Shown: positions 1 through 11,826 of the stretch, one piece after another
Layout: each line of letters begins with the position of its first letter
How positions within the stretch are numbered: position 1 is the first letter of the stretch
Source: Brachionus rotundiformis
Lineage: Eukaryota; Rotifera; Eurotatoria; Ploima; Brachionidae
Assembly: GCA_016802295.1 (NCBI GenBank)
Contig: JAESIW010000020.1
Coordinates: forward strand, 1,688,120-1,752,119
Reading direction: 5' to 3'
DNA: 64,000 nucleotides
Translations under genes and position numbers: made by a program
The notes under the pieces: generated by a model
The model's input: only the letters and a program-made list of their open reading frames with translations
The model's database searches: none
What the model was told of the DNA's origin: nothing

Positions 1-208
1 TTTATTCCAGAATTTTGTTGTATTTTTTTTTAGTAATTAAATAAATATTTTTCTTTTCTATATAATTCCAATTCTAGCCCTTTAAAAATTTTATTTTTTC
101 TTTTTTATTTATTTTCAAATGATTATTATTAATTTTATTAAAATATTATCTTAATAAATAAAGTTAAATAAACAAAAATTATATTTTGTTGATAAAAATG
201 GATAAATT

Positions 209-3200
209 TTATCTGTTATTTTGAACCATGTCAACTATGATCTCACTCAATGAATTCGATGAATCTAATTTGAGATTTTTTTTAATGAGGAAGCGTTCTT
301 TTTTCAATTTTAAATCCAAGTGTCGCGGTATATCAGTAACCGACTGTTCAATATATTTTTGAATCCACTGAACAAAATTCTATGATTTAATAATGATTAA
401 ATTAAAGAAAAAAAGTTGCTAATTTACTTGATAGATGACCACAAAGACTAGTTTGTAGACGAAAAGTTTGTAGAAATGTAGATTGTCTTGAGTGAATTCA
501 CCGTGATACTTGGATTCGAAGTAGCCACAGGTCAGATTATTTGATAATATCTTTGAATACAATAAATTGGCTTGAGTAAAGCCTTGAATATTACCATTTT
601 CGATAAAATAAATCAATTTATCAATTATGTCTGATGAAAATGCTATTATTAAAGCCTTAATAATTAATATTAAATTTTTTATTATTTTTTTTTAATCTTA
701 ATAATTATATACGTTTGAAAGAACCGAAAAATATGAAACATTTTCAAGTATTTTAAACCAAATTCCAATTCCATTTACTCTTGCCATAACCATTCGTCTT
801 AAGTACAATTATTGATAAATTATGGAGCAAATTCTGAAAATGTTACCTCGACTCGCAGAGTAATTTCCTGGCATTTATGCGAATGGCTAGAATATTAAAA
901 ATAAAGGCGAAAAATGGTCCTAGTGGAAAAATAGACACGAATAAATTAACAAATCCAAATTGAAGAACGAGGTACAAATAATTGTCTATTAGGTTGTCTA
1001 CATAATGTAGTTGGTAGTCATTTTCCCATTGATTTATCGCCTGAGGTAATCCACTTTTGATAATATTGGCAAAGCGCTTAAACCTTGGGTAAGCTATATC
1101 GTAGGCACTTTTAAGCATTTGCTTTGCAACAAATGTTATGAAAAGATAAAAGGCCACTTCTATATGACATCCAGTATGAGAACACTTCAACATATATTTA
1201 TAAAGAAAATATATTTTGGTTATTTTGAAGTTTTTTTTAAAGAAAAATTTGATAAAAATAAAATGTTTAAATTACCGTTTCGATATAATTTTTATTAATA
1301 AAATGAAATTTTATTCTTTTGGTTATAATGTTATTTTTTTTCATTAATTTTTTTAAGATCTCACCTTCCTTTTAAGAATGCGATGTAAAATCCATGAGAA
1401 TAATAATTAAACGCCAGAATGATAAAAAGTTTAACTATTAGACTTTCTTCGTACTCACTCTCAGTTCGAAACATTTCTAAAAAAATTTTAATTAATAAAT
1501 AGTTTCTCAAGATTTCTTAATAGTACCCCATCTAGTTATTTTTTTTGCACATTTTTCATATATTTTATCAAATAAAACAATGAATCCAAGATTCAAAATT
1601 CCACACAAGATGTTAGAAAATAATGTTGCAAATGGTCTTATCAAAACTATCTAAGTCAATTTTTATAAATAAATAGCGCTATCTAAACACTGGTTTGTTT
1701 AAAAGTTTAACATGAGTAAAAATTCAATACCAATCTTTAAATTTTTACCTTAATATAAATTCAAAATTACTTAAAACATAAAATTATACATAACATACTA
1801 ATACCTAAAAAAATGATATGGAATCGATTTTCTTTTTTAGGCTTAAAAATTTTTTTTTATAAACTCTAAAAGAGCATTCAATAGATAATTTGGATTTTTA
1901 AGATGCTTTTTTTCTTTATTCATTCATTGTGCAGCATAGGGCAATGTGTTTTAATATGATTGATAATTTATCCAATTTTTGGTCAACCAGTATTTAGATA
2001 ATCATTAAAACTTTTTATTTATGAGTAATTTACCTCAGGCCTTCGGTTAAAAAAAGCATATGGTGTATGCTTAAGCGGAAGAAAATAATGATAAAATGAA
2101 AAAATATGGCAATCGAAACAAATAATAAGAGGACCAAAGCTCCGGTACATCTGCGTAAGAATGTCAAATATTTGGGAAAATAAGGTTCTAACTCATGGGT
2201 TATCGGATTGTGTATTTCTTTAGTTGCGTAATAACAGTAATCTGGACTTGGCTTTTCCTTAATTAAAATTATTTTATTTTATTTATTATTTTTTAGCTTA
2301 CCTCATTTCTTTCATAGTCCAAAACAGCCCATACATAACTAAGCTTTTTGGTATTTCTTTTCCAAAACTCTAAGAAAAAAACAGCTTTTGATTTTTAAGT
2401 TTTTTTTATTAATTCTTAATTGAACAAAATTTTGAATTTTTTAAAATCTTACCCCAAATATTCATACTGAATGCAAAAAAAACACTAAATATATTATCGA
2501 AAAGCCGATTAATTTGTGTAGCCAAACAAATATCGTTCAGATGCCAGGGTGTACACTCATTGCACAACGGGCACATGATTATTCTATCTGAATTTTCTCC
2601 ACAGACAAAATTACTATTAATTACTTTTAATTAGAATGATTAAGCTTTAATTTTAAAAAAATTTACCCTACATCTTCATAACTTGGATCGTAATTGCCAA
2701 ACAAAAAGAACACTATTCCCAAAACAGCCATCGGAAATAACCAAGTGGTATAGAAACCTTTTATTTTAAATAAGTTAATGAAAATAGTCAATATCAATTC
2801 AAAATTGAACCTAGCCAAGCAAAATAAAAAGCCACTTTCGGTCCAAAATAATTTTCTATCTCATCAAGTGGCTGAAATTTGAACATACAGCACCAAGATG
2901 CCCAATGGTCAAAGAGAAGTTGTCTATCAATATTTTTATCTTTCTTTTGACTGGGAAAATTGAATGTACTGTAATCAATGTTACCATCGTGAAGTGGAAA
3001 AGCACTGTTAAATACGCCTTCATTTAATAGCCTTTTTAAGCGTATGTTTTCATTTCTATTGTAATAGTGAAACCAAGATAGAATTTTTTTTAATTTTGAT
3101 TTAGAAAAGGAGTCCTCTTTGAAGACAATTGAATCTAAAATTTCTTTCATTATATACTGTCTTTGGCAAGTTCTAAAATGAATATTTTGACTTCTGGTAT

Positions 3201-3807
3201 TTTGGTACTTGTGAATATTGTCTTTTTGGAATATTTCTTTTTTATCATTTTCAATGATCGTAGGCATTCTATGATGAAAATGTTTAAGCAAGGAAAATTT
3301 TTGCCGAAAATTAAGTTCATGTTTGAGCTCCGCTTTAAGCTTCTGGAAAAAAATTTCAATTCAAAACTTATTTCAAATTTTGTCTATACAACTTTAAGGG
3401 GAACTTTAAGTTTAAGTCGCTCGGCTTCTTCTATCAGTACTGACCAAGTCAAGTGAAGAAGATAAAAACCTATTTCCATTCTATCAGTTTTTATTATTTG
3501 CTTAAAAATAAAGATTGTTTTTGAGGAAAAATAAATTTTTGAAAATTAATTTGAAAATTTATCAGAAAAATTACTTCTTTAATTTGAATATTGTGCTTTT
3601 TAATCAAATAATTGATAAATTTTTTTCTCAAATTTGAAAAGTATTCTGTATGTTCCAAATTAGACAAATTCTTACGAGTGTAAACCAAAACATAATCTAA
3701 TAATAAATCATTTTAGATAATCAGCTTATTAATGACTAATTACCAATTATTTTTTGTCCATCATCGAAAACAATTTCATCTTTTTCTTTTAAAAGTTGTT
3801 CATTCAT
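209..3807 (-). CDS. Anoctamin (TMEM16 family) membrane protein, about ten exons
   Basis: Anoctamins are dimeric membrane proteins acting as Ca2+-gated chloride channels, lipid scramblases or membrane tethers. Exons read in order from the start at 3807 (MNEQLLKEKDEIVF, first exon ends 3744). They encode a dimerisation segment (DYVLVYTRKNL, from 3696), the pre-membrane segment near 2830 ending QPLDEIENYFGPKVAFYFAWLG, TM1 (about 2660-2755), a Cys-rich loop with CPLCNECTPW (near 2550), and further TM exons near 2300-2380, 2040-2260 and 1375-1465. TM6-TM8 lie at 843-1190 and the last exons at about 430-616 and 209-380. The final exon matches the family tail (VTDIPRHLDLKLKKERFLIKK). The protein is roughly 700 residues with short termini. 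Family identity is secure; the paralogue (ANO1-10) is not assigned. The acidic Ca2+ ligands of TM7 and TM8 appear to be replaced (see findings). Some internal exon borders are approximate. Confidence 0.9.
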
Positions 3808-4011
3808 TTTAAAAACATGTATTTTTAAACAAAAATAAAAAATTAACAATGTTTATAATTATATATTAACATCTTAATTGAAAACTTTCAGTTAAACTTA
3901 ATCAAATTAGAAAATTTAATTTAAAATATTTATTTTTCTTTTAGTGAATTTTTACAAAAATTAATTAAAATAACTGAATAGTTTTTTAAACCGATTCGAG
4001 TTAATTTTTGC

Positions 4012-4763
4012 TCATTGTTGAGAAAATATTTTGTTCATTGGATTCTTTGGTGATTTCATCCATTCTTTTTTTAATATTTGCTTTATTTGAGACAACCTCA
4101 TATTGGAGTATTCTTTTTTTAATCTTTCCAAATTTTCAGCTTCAAATTCCAAATAGGCTGCTCTCATGCGTTTTTCTGGATGGAGGTCAACTGCTGGCTG
4201 TGATTCATTGCTAAAAAAAATATTAACAAAATTTTTAAATAATTTTAAAAATTACTTTAAAATAGATATGGCTTCATCTACAGTACGGGCTTGTTCACCT
4301 TCGATTTGGATTCGATTAACATTTTCAACTAATTCAGGTTCAGAAATTTCTAACTTTTTTTGACCTTAAAAAAATACATTTGAAATGAGTATTGGTAAAA
4401 TTGGAAAATACCTCTTAAAGCTGCTTCTTTGGCTTCTGCGGCTTCAGCTGCCTCTCTTTCTTTGATTTTATCTATTTCAAACTGGGTCAGCTTTGTTTCA
4501 TTTCGTTGAGGTTTAACTGATTTTATATTCTTCATTTCTTCTTCCAGTAATTTCTTAGATTCCTCTTTTTTTTGTAATTTTTCCAGATTTTTCTTTTCCT
4601 GTTCTTCTTTTCGCTGCTGTTTGCGTAAGATTTGTTTGTCATTATCTTCCCAGTATTTATCTTCTAACTCTTTTTGCTTCTTTTGGGCGATTTCTCGGCT
4701 AGCTTCGGCCTTTCTAGCTTTGGCTTCTTGGGCTTTAGTATTAATACCCCAGTTTTTTGGCAT
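4012..4763 (-). CDS. CCDC124: CCDC124 (Lso2-like ribosome-associated coiled-coil protein)
   Basis: CCDC124 and yeast Lso2 bind ribosomes and help recovery of dormant or translationally silent 80S; CCDC124 is also reported at centrosome and midbody. Three exons: 4763-4412, 4364-4256 and 4210-4012, giving 219 residues (human about 223). The start MPKNWGINTKAQEAKARKAEA matches the family N-terminus. A long Lys/Glu/Arg coiled coil (about residues 10-110) follows, and the C-terminus has the conserved block RLSQIKQILKKEWMKSPKNPMN. Phase is kept across both short introns, and the TGA stop at 4012 was chosen because only that frame carries the KEWMKSP block. It lies between the anoctamin and MIT genes, all on the minus strand with spacers of 0.2-0.7 kb. 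Confidence 0.93.
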
Positions 4764-5432
4764 AATTGATTTTAAATATTTAAAAAATTGAATGTAAAAT
4801 TTAGATTTTCTTATTTTTTATATTGCTCGATATTATGTAATTAAAATATTTATGCATAAAATTTCACATATTATTAGAAAAAAATTTAAGACTTTTTTGT
4901 TTCGTTTAGAGAGATATTTCATTTTAAATTAAAATTTAGATTTAATATAATTCTAATTAAAAAAACCGGTTTTATAAAGATTAATTGAAATTTAATTTTT
5001 TTTAAATTAAAATCAAACTTAATATTAAATATAATTTTTACATTTACTAAATAAAATTTAAATTATTTAAAAGCTCCTTAATTTTCATAGTTTCTTTTTT
5101 CTACATGTTGTTAAGCTTAATAGCAAAAGTTAAATTACTAATGACTGTTTTATTTTTTTAAAATAAAATTTATTTCTTATTATTATCTTTGAAATTTATT
5201 ATTAACTTTAAATATTTTTTTTCTAAAGAAATACACTTTTGAAATATGTTTTTTAACATAAAGAATTAGAATTTTTTATAATTTTAATAAAATTAAATCA
5301 TTAACACGTATTCTCAAAATATAAGAAATTCATTTTTCAAAATAATTAATTGACAAATTTTAAATTGTTTAAAAATTTATTTTTTTCAGATCACTTGAAA
5401 TTTTTGTAAAAATATTAGAAAAAATAAATAAA
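4764..5432. other. AT-rich spacer
   Basis: This 670-bp spacer between CCDC124 and the MIT-domain gene is almost pure A/T with homopolymer runs. I see no coding potential or structured element in it. Confidence 0.6.
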
Positions 5433-5810
5433 TTAACTTTTTGCTTGATTTTCTTTATCTTCAGTTTTTTGATTTTGAAGCATCATTTTCAACTGATCAA
5501 TTCGATTCATAAAATCATTGCATTTATCTCTAAGATAGCTTCGTGACTGTTCAGTACCCTGTCGAACAATTAGCTCCTCTAATAGCATGTCAACTCCTTG
5601 TCTGTACAAACCCAGCGCTTTATCATATCGCTTCAACTCGTCAAGTTGTTTTGCTTGCGCTAAAATTTGAACCGCTTTTTGTAAATTATCAAAATTGTCC
5701 TCTTGGTTTTGGGGCGCCGAAACTTGCTCGCTTGGCACTACTTCATTTGCTTGATTTTCAGTATTGCCGCTAATATTTACAACTTGATTTTCTGAGTTTT
5801 CTTGAGACAT
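5433..5810 (-). CDS. Small stand-alone MIT-domain protein
   Basis: Single-exon, 125-residue soluble protein. Residues 1-40 are a low-complexity, Asn/Gln/Glu-rich leader. Residues about 43-115 form a three-helix MIT domain (AVQILAQAKQLDELKRYDKA, LYRQGVDMLLEEL, LRDKCNDFMNRIDQLK), the microtubule-interacting and trafficking module that binds C-terminal tails of ESCRT-III proteins. The helix pattern is closest to VPS4, ULK3 or RPS6KC1-type MIT domains, but there is no AAA ATPase or kinase part. Likely an ESCRT-associated adaptor; that role is inference. The start is the first ATG after upstream stops. It could also be a lone exon of a longer gene, but I found no matching exon downstream. Confidence 0.75.
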   Translation of the reverse strand: MSQENSENQVVNISGNTENQANEVVPSEQVSAPQNQEDNFDNLQKAVQILAQAKQLDELKRYDKALGLYRQGVDMLLEELIVRQGTEQSRSYLRDKCNDFMNRIDQLKMMLQNQKTEDKENQAKS

Positions 5811-6239
5811 AATTTTGATTGATAAATCAGAGCAAAAAATAATTTGAAAATATTAATTTTGTCAACTTAAGATATTTTTATGTTAAATTAAATGAGTAAT
5901 TGGATGATTTACAATTTTCAGGTTAAATTTCTTTATTTGCCCACTCGTGAATATTTTCCTAGTCTTTCGTTCAAAAAATTTGAAGCATATGATTTATTAT
6001 TCTCGTTTGAATTTGAGATTTAAAATTAAATGAATAATAAATGCAAATATATATATAGTAGACTAAGTTAATTCGGAAAGTAAATTATCTATCATAAAGA
6101 AAAAAGCACCCTTTAATTTGTCTTAAATTCACTTTAATATTAAAATATTTACAACTTCCTCTAAAATTTTTTTTTATAAAGCTTATTGTCAAAAAAAAAA
6201 TACAACATAAAATTTATAGTAGATTTTTTTCTCATTTCT

Positions 6240-6900
6240 ATTGATATACACTCAAGTCGATCTTTTGCCCTTATTCCAGCTTTCGTTGACTTCTTTGTTG
6301 TAGCTGGTCATTCAACTTTAAGTCGCACTTGAGATGTCGATTGCATTGGAAGTTTGGTATATGAGCTCCTTTAATTCCCATTTTCTAGCCACCATAGTCT
6401 TATATTACTGATTGACTCAATGATTACAAGCCTGTTTTTCTTTATAGTTCCTCTTTGGTCATATCTCAGGCCAGTGTATCCCGAGGAAAATTACTTTAGT
6501 TCAGGCTTTTTCTATCAATCAGACATTTTCCAGCATTTTTTTCCCAATACCAACGTTGTTATTCCTAAATTGTTGAACAACTTTGTTTTTTTTGCTGTAG
6601 CTTGTTGAGTTCCATACTGGTCGCAATCTACCAAAGACACCTATCGCTTTCTCAAAACTATTTTCAATATCTTAATGCTTTCCCAATGGTGTTCCCCAAG
6701 TATAACAATTAGCTCACACACTACATTGACGATGTATAATTTGGTATTTATACATATGACTTGTGTTTTGGCTCCATTTATTTCGAGTCCAATAGCCTAA
6801 AGTAGATTTTTAGTGCATAGAATTCATCTTTTTTGTAAAGTTCTATTGGTTCAAATGAAATTCTTATTGATACTAACTTTAAGAAAAGCGAATTGATTGT
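6240..6900 (-). mobile_element. Degenerate non-LTR retrotransposon (LINE) reverse-transcriptase fragment
   Basis: Read on the minus strand, the segment shows decayed pieces of the C-terminal half of a LINE ORF2: GLEINGAKTQVICINTK (post-catalytic RT segment), then a frame with LFNNLGITTLVLGKKCWKM, and a final block resembling the family's WKWIGH tail and a KAGI/RAKDR stretch. Frames are broken by several stops and shifts, so it is inactive. The order of blocks and spacing match the RTE/CR1-like LINE C-terminal region; the clade is not certain. It lies in the spacer between the MIT gene and chitinase; the rest of 5811-7667 shows nothing else I can support. Confidence 0.6.
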
Positions 6901-7667
6901 TATTTTATTTTTTGATTTTTTATAATTTTAAATTAGAATTAACAAAAATAATATGTTATTTAGAGTTTTAAAAATAATTTGGATTGTTTTGTTGTTGAAT
7001 AATTATATTTAACGAATGACCTAATGAATGATCATATGTATTTTTTTAGTTTTTTTAGATTAATTCTTAAATATATTAATTTTTCCACGTGAATTGAATT
7101 ATTTAATTAATTTAACTTCAAGCGATACACAATTTGTTTACAGCTAGGGTATTTTTGCCTTCATTAGATCGTTCAGTTTTTGGGATCTTTTATTAAAATC
7201 CCCTTTAAAAATATACAATATTATTACAATTCACGACTCTCTAATTAAAAAATAATTTTATTGACTTATAAGAACATTTTATGATAAATTAAAAACAAAA
7301 CATCAAAACATTTCATTCAAAAAAAAATTTTCTTTTTAGATATTTTTGATTAACAAATTTTCTAAAAAAACAAAACTCAGTTTTTCAAATAAATAAACAA
7401 TACTCAATAAAAAATTTAAATCATACAATATATTTTTTTTTAGTATATCTACTATAATTTGTTCAACTTTCGGACTTATTCACAAATCTCGAGACATATT
7501 CAAAATGTCAATCTCTAATTTCTTTTTGACCAAAAACAAAGTTACAAATTAACCACAATTATCGGTAAATATTTAATCCTAATGTTGTGTAAATACATTT
7601 ATCTTTTATTTAAAAAAATTGTCTTGTATCATAATTTAGAATATTGTGAAATTTTGTAGGAAATGAA

Positions 7668-9675
7668 ATGATGATCAATCAATGTTCTAATTATTTTTTG
7701 TTCAAAATTTTCATTGGAATTTTTTTTTCTCTTATTCCATTGGCATTTACCAATGACTATTTTGACTATTATGAAGACTCAGAGCTTACTGAAGATGTTT
7801 TGTGTAAGTTTTTATCTAAATTAAGTTTTCTTGCTGATAAGGAATTTGTTTTTTTAGACGGAATGGAACCAGAAGACGGAGATGAGACCAAATGGTATCT
7901 TAAAACAAGAGATAATCGACTTAATGAATATTTTAAGCCTTACAATTACATGAGAGTATGCTATTTTGCCAATTGGGCAGGTAGATTTTATTTAATTTTT
8001 AATTTTTAAATCTTATTTAAATATTTAAAAGCAAAAAGAAGAAGCAATATAAGCAGGGTTATTCCAGAAGAAATTGATCCTTTTTTATGTACACATATTA
8101 ACTTTGCCTTTGCAAAAGTTGGCCAAAATTTTGATGTAAAACCATATGAAGAAGATGATACAGCCAGTTGGACAGGTGGTCCAGGTATGTATCATCGAGT
8201 TAATGCTTTACGTAAGAACAATTCAGATTTAAAAATAATGCTCAGCATAGGTGGATGGGTAAGTTCTTTAAAAATATTTTGACTTTATAAAATTAACCTT
8301 TTTTAAAGACTCATGCTTCAAAAGGATTCAACGAAGTCGTAAGGGATGAGAGTTCATTGTATTTAAATATTTTATTATTTTTTTTGAAAAAATTTGATAA
8401 TTTAAACAAAATTTGAATATCATTTTTTAACAATTTAAAAAAGGTCAATTATTATTTTTAAAAAAATTTATCAAATTTTTTAGATTTTTTTTATTTTTTT
8501 TAATCAAATAATTTTTGAATAAAATTAGAGACAAATTTGTTCAAAATGTGATTACTTATTTGAGAAAATATGAATTCGATGGATTTGATATTGATTGGGA
8601 ATATCCAGGTGCTACTGATCGTCAAGCAGAGAACAATACAAAAGAAGGATTTACTCGATTAGTGATTGTATAATTTTTCAGCAATTTTATTATTAATTAA
8701 AATTAAAGTGGCTTATTTAAGAAATTAAGAGAAGAATTTGAAAAAGAAGCATATGAAAAAGACAAACCGAGATTTCTTTTGTCAGCTGCTGTTGGTGCTG
8801 CCAACGAAAGAATTGATGCTGGATATGAAATAGATATTATTTGCAAGTAAGGAAAATGAATTATTTTAGAGAAAATTTCTATTTATGTTTTAGATATTTT
8901 GACTTTATCAATGTAATGAGTTATGATTATCACGGTGCTTGGGACGGTAAGACTGGGCATAATAGCCCTCTATATGGGCGTAAAAATGAGCCTGAAAAAG
9001 ACCGTCTATGGAATATTAATTCTTCGATTCATATATGGATAGGTAATTATCATTTTTTATAGATTTTTGAGTAAAATTTTCATTTAAGAACGAGGATGTC
9101 CTAGAGAAAAATTAAATGTGGGTATATCAGCATATGCCCGGTCATTTTCTCTTTTTAGCGAGAATCAAACTCATGAAATTGGCACGAGCAAGGCTAGTGC
9201 GGCAGAGGCTGGTCCGTATACAATGGAACCAGGAGTTTTGGCTTATTATGAAGTATGCGAAATTTTAAATAAAGACAAACAATTAAAAGTGTATTGGCAC
9301 AAAGAGCATGACGTGCCGTATGCTTACCGGCCCGGTCTCTGGATTGGTTTTGACAATATCCCGAGTTTGATTAATAAAGTGAATTATGTAAAAAGAATGC
9401 AGTTGGGTGGCGTAATTGTGTGGTCTTTGGATATGGACGATAAAAGTGGCACAGTTTGTAACCAAGGTCCATATCCAGTTTTAAATACTCTCAAAAATGA
9501 ATTGATCAAACCAGAAATTACCACTAAAAGACCATATTCGACTATATCAAGATATCCGAGAGGTTTCTGGAGTAAAAAATATGGCAGACGCGGTTCAAGC
9601 TCAGCCGTAAACATTTTTTCTAATAAAATATTATGCTTTTTAGTGATTTTTTTTAAATTCTTAATTGACAAGTAA
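7668..9675 (+). CDS. Secreted or membrane-anchored GH18 chitinase
   Basis: Exons 7668-7980, 8032-8258, 8309-8358, 8529-8667, 8722-8846, 8894-9042 and 9089-9675 join in phase to 529 residues. An N-terminal signal peptide (about residues 1-27) is followed by an acidic linker. The GH18 barrel begins at YMRVCYFANWA and contains ICTH-type strand LCTHINFAF, the SIGGW strand, and the catalytic DGFDIDWEYP motif (D214, D217, D219, proton donor E221). It ends with GGVIVWSLDMDD. All catalytic residues are present, so it should hydrolyse chitin beta-1,4 linkages. No chitin-binding domain follows. Instead there is a basic Arg/Ser linker and a hydrophobic C-terminal stretch that could be a GPI signal or membrane anchor. 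The ATG is immediately followed by a second ATG; an AG lies just upstream of the start. Confidence 0.93.
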
Positions 9676-10045
9676 GCTCATTTTTAATTGTAAATTTTTA
9701 GTATTTATTTTTCTAGAAAATAACTCATAAAATTTTCGTCTTCTTTTTCCCTATACATCAAATTATATCAAACTTTGGTATGAAAAAAAGTTATTTTAAT
9801 TTATTCAAATGTAAAACTTATTTTAAAATAAATATTTAAATAAAATAAAATAAACAATCAATTATTGAATGTTTATGTTACTTGATCAATCATGCTTGTT
9901 ATTTTTGATTTTTTTTTTGTTTTAAAATAATAAACTTGAAGAATGTAAATTTTTTAACACGAAATGAAATTATTTACTAAATTTGTCGAATTATCTTACA
10001 AAAGTAATTGCGACTCTTTAAAAAGTTAATTTATCAAAACTTGGG

Positions 10046-10054
10046 TATAAATAG
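10046..10054 (+). promoter_or_regulatory. TATA box of the 54-residue protein gene
   Basis: TATAAATAG lies 72 bp before the ATG at 10118. Transcription would start about 30 bp downstream, in the TCAATCATCA context near 10075, leaving a leader of about 40 nt. Such a compact promoter suggests a strongly or tissue-specifically expressed gene. Confidence 0.55.
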
Positions 10055-10117
10055 ATCGATTTTAAAAGGCTCAATCATCAATTTAAAAAAAATTCTATCA
10101 TCAATTAAATATCAACA

Positions 10118-10282
10118 ATGGGTTGCGGAAGATCAAGATATGGATATGGATATCCAGCTATAGCTGCAGTTCCAGCTTTACCAGTTGCTCCAGCCTTGCC
10201 AATTGCACCAGCCCTTCCTGCATTACCAGCTCTTCCACTATACGGAGCCTATGGAGGTTACGGAGGCTACGGCTACTATTAG
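10118..10282 (+). CDS. Tiny Gly/Tyr/Ala/Pro-rich protein with acylation-type N-terminus
   Basis: A 54-residue single-exon reading frame below usual length cut-offs. It starts MGCGRSR, which has Gly2 and Cys3 as in N-myristoylated and palmitoylated proteins. It continues with GYGYP, then a hydrophobic repeat of Ala-Leu-Pro units (PALPVAPALPIAPALPALPALP), and ends in a Gly/Tyr repeat (GAYGGYGGYGYY). There is no signal peptide. Support for reality: a TATA box at the right distance, a CAACATGG-like start context (CAACAATGG), strong compositional periodicity, and an AATAAA motif about 55 bp after the stop. Similar Gly/Tyr-rich short proteins occur as structural or cuticle-associated proteins in invertebrates, but I do not recognise this one. 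Function unknown. Confidence 0.65.
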   Translation: MGCGRSRYGYGYPAIAAVPALPVAPALPIAPALPALPALPLYGAYGGYGGYGYY

Positions 10283-11826
10283 ACATTTTTTTAATTTTAG
10301 ATCATTTTCTTGTATTTTTTTTGAAACCATGGTTTTAAAATAAATTTTTATTTTAATTTTTCTTAATCTTTAGATGAAAATAAAAATTTTAATGTTTAGT
10401 ATAGAGATAAAAAGAAATTTAACTAGAAAATCTTAAAATTGTATTAAAAAAGATCGATTATTATATTTGATGCTTTTTAATAATTATAATAGCAAAATAT
10501 ATTTTTTAATTTATATAATCATATAAAATGATTTCCTCAATCGATTTTCGAATCAATTAAATTTTTACAAAAAGTTCAGACTTAGTTATGTTTGAAGAAA
10601 AATCTAATTTCTTAAATTGCCTACTTACAAAAAACTTTTCAATCTTATTTAGATATTTAATTTAAAGGTTATAGACATAAATAAAATCAAATTATTTTTA
10701 ATAAATATTAATTATTTCTTTAATAATTCTTTAATGTATCTTTTATCATCATTTCTAGCTTAATAAGCTTAAAATAAACTCGTTTTTAAAATATTTGATA
10801 AATATTTCTTTTTAGTTATAAATCTAAAATGCTATGGAAGTGTTTAGTTGAAGCAGGCTCATTGTTTTCTGTCAAATAATCAAGTATTTAATTCCCATTA
10901 GGAAAAATGTCTGAAATGAAATTTGAAAATTAACCTTCAAGTTTATTGGATTTTTTAATCAAAAAAGTTTCATACCAAGATATTGGATCAAGTCCTACAA
11001 AATTTAGTATTGATTTTTTATTATGTAAGTAGAAACGAATTCAATAATATTAAAAATACAGTACAACAAAAAAGACTTATTAACACGACGAAATTCAAAA
11101 TTATTATAAAAATATTTCTTATTTCTTTATCGATTAAAAATTTTGTTTTGTTTTCATATAATAATATGAAGGAAACTTTAAATATAACATAAACAATAAT
11201 TTTAGTTAACTCTTATTATTTATATTTTAGTTATTAGATTTTTGAGCATAAATAATTTTGTGATATTCAATATTATTGCTTTCTTGATCATCTAATTCTT
11301 TTTATTTCATACTATTTTAGCAAATCTTATATTATAAGTAAAATATCAGCCAAAATTAAGTAGATTATTAATTTTTAAAGCAATTTAACAATAAATATAT
11401 GTTTAGATAGCGAAAAAATTTAAAAATTTTGTAAAATTAAAACGAATCAATCAAGTTCATATTTATATTCAATTTATAAAAATTTCAAGACAGTGAATAT
11501 TCAGTCTGATAATTTAATTGTAATTTCTGATTGAAAGAACGTTTAATAAACAGGAATTTATCATTATAAAGTTAAATGAAAATTATTATTTCCTTAGAAT
11601 GTCTAAGTTCATTTTTCGAATAATTTCTTTCTGATAATTATTTTCTGAAGAGATTTAATATTTGATATTTTGTAAAAATTTACTCAATTTTCCACAAATA
11701 CAAGTGTTTCAAGAAATTGAAATTGTAATTTTTTTCCTTTTTTATATTAATATTTTATATTTGATTCTTCAATACAAAATAATTTTTGAAGATAAAATGA
11801 TCTAAAGAAGATAATATAAAATTGAT
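10283..11826. other. Gene-free AT-rich spacer
   Basis: About 1.5 kb of A/T-rich DNA between the 54-residue protein and the single-pass membrane protein. Short open frames are random in composition. I see no RNA gene or repeat in it. Confidence 0.5.
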
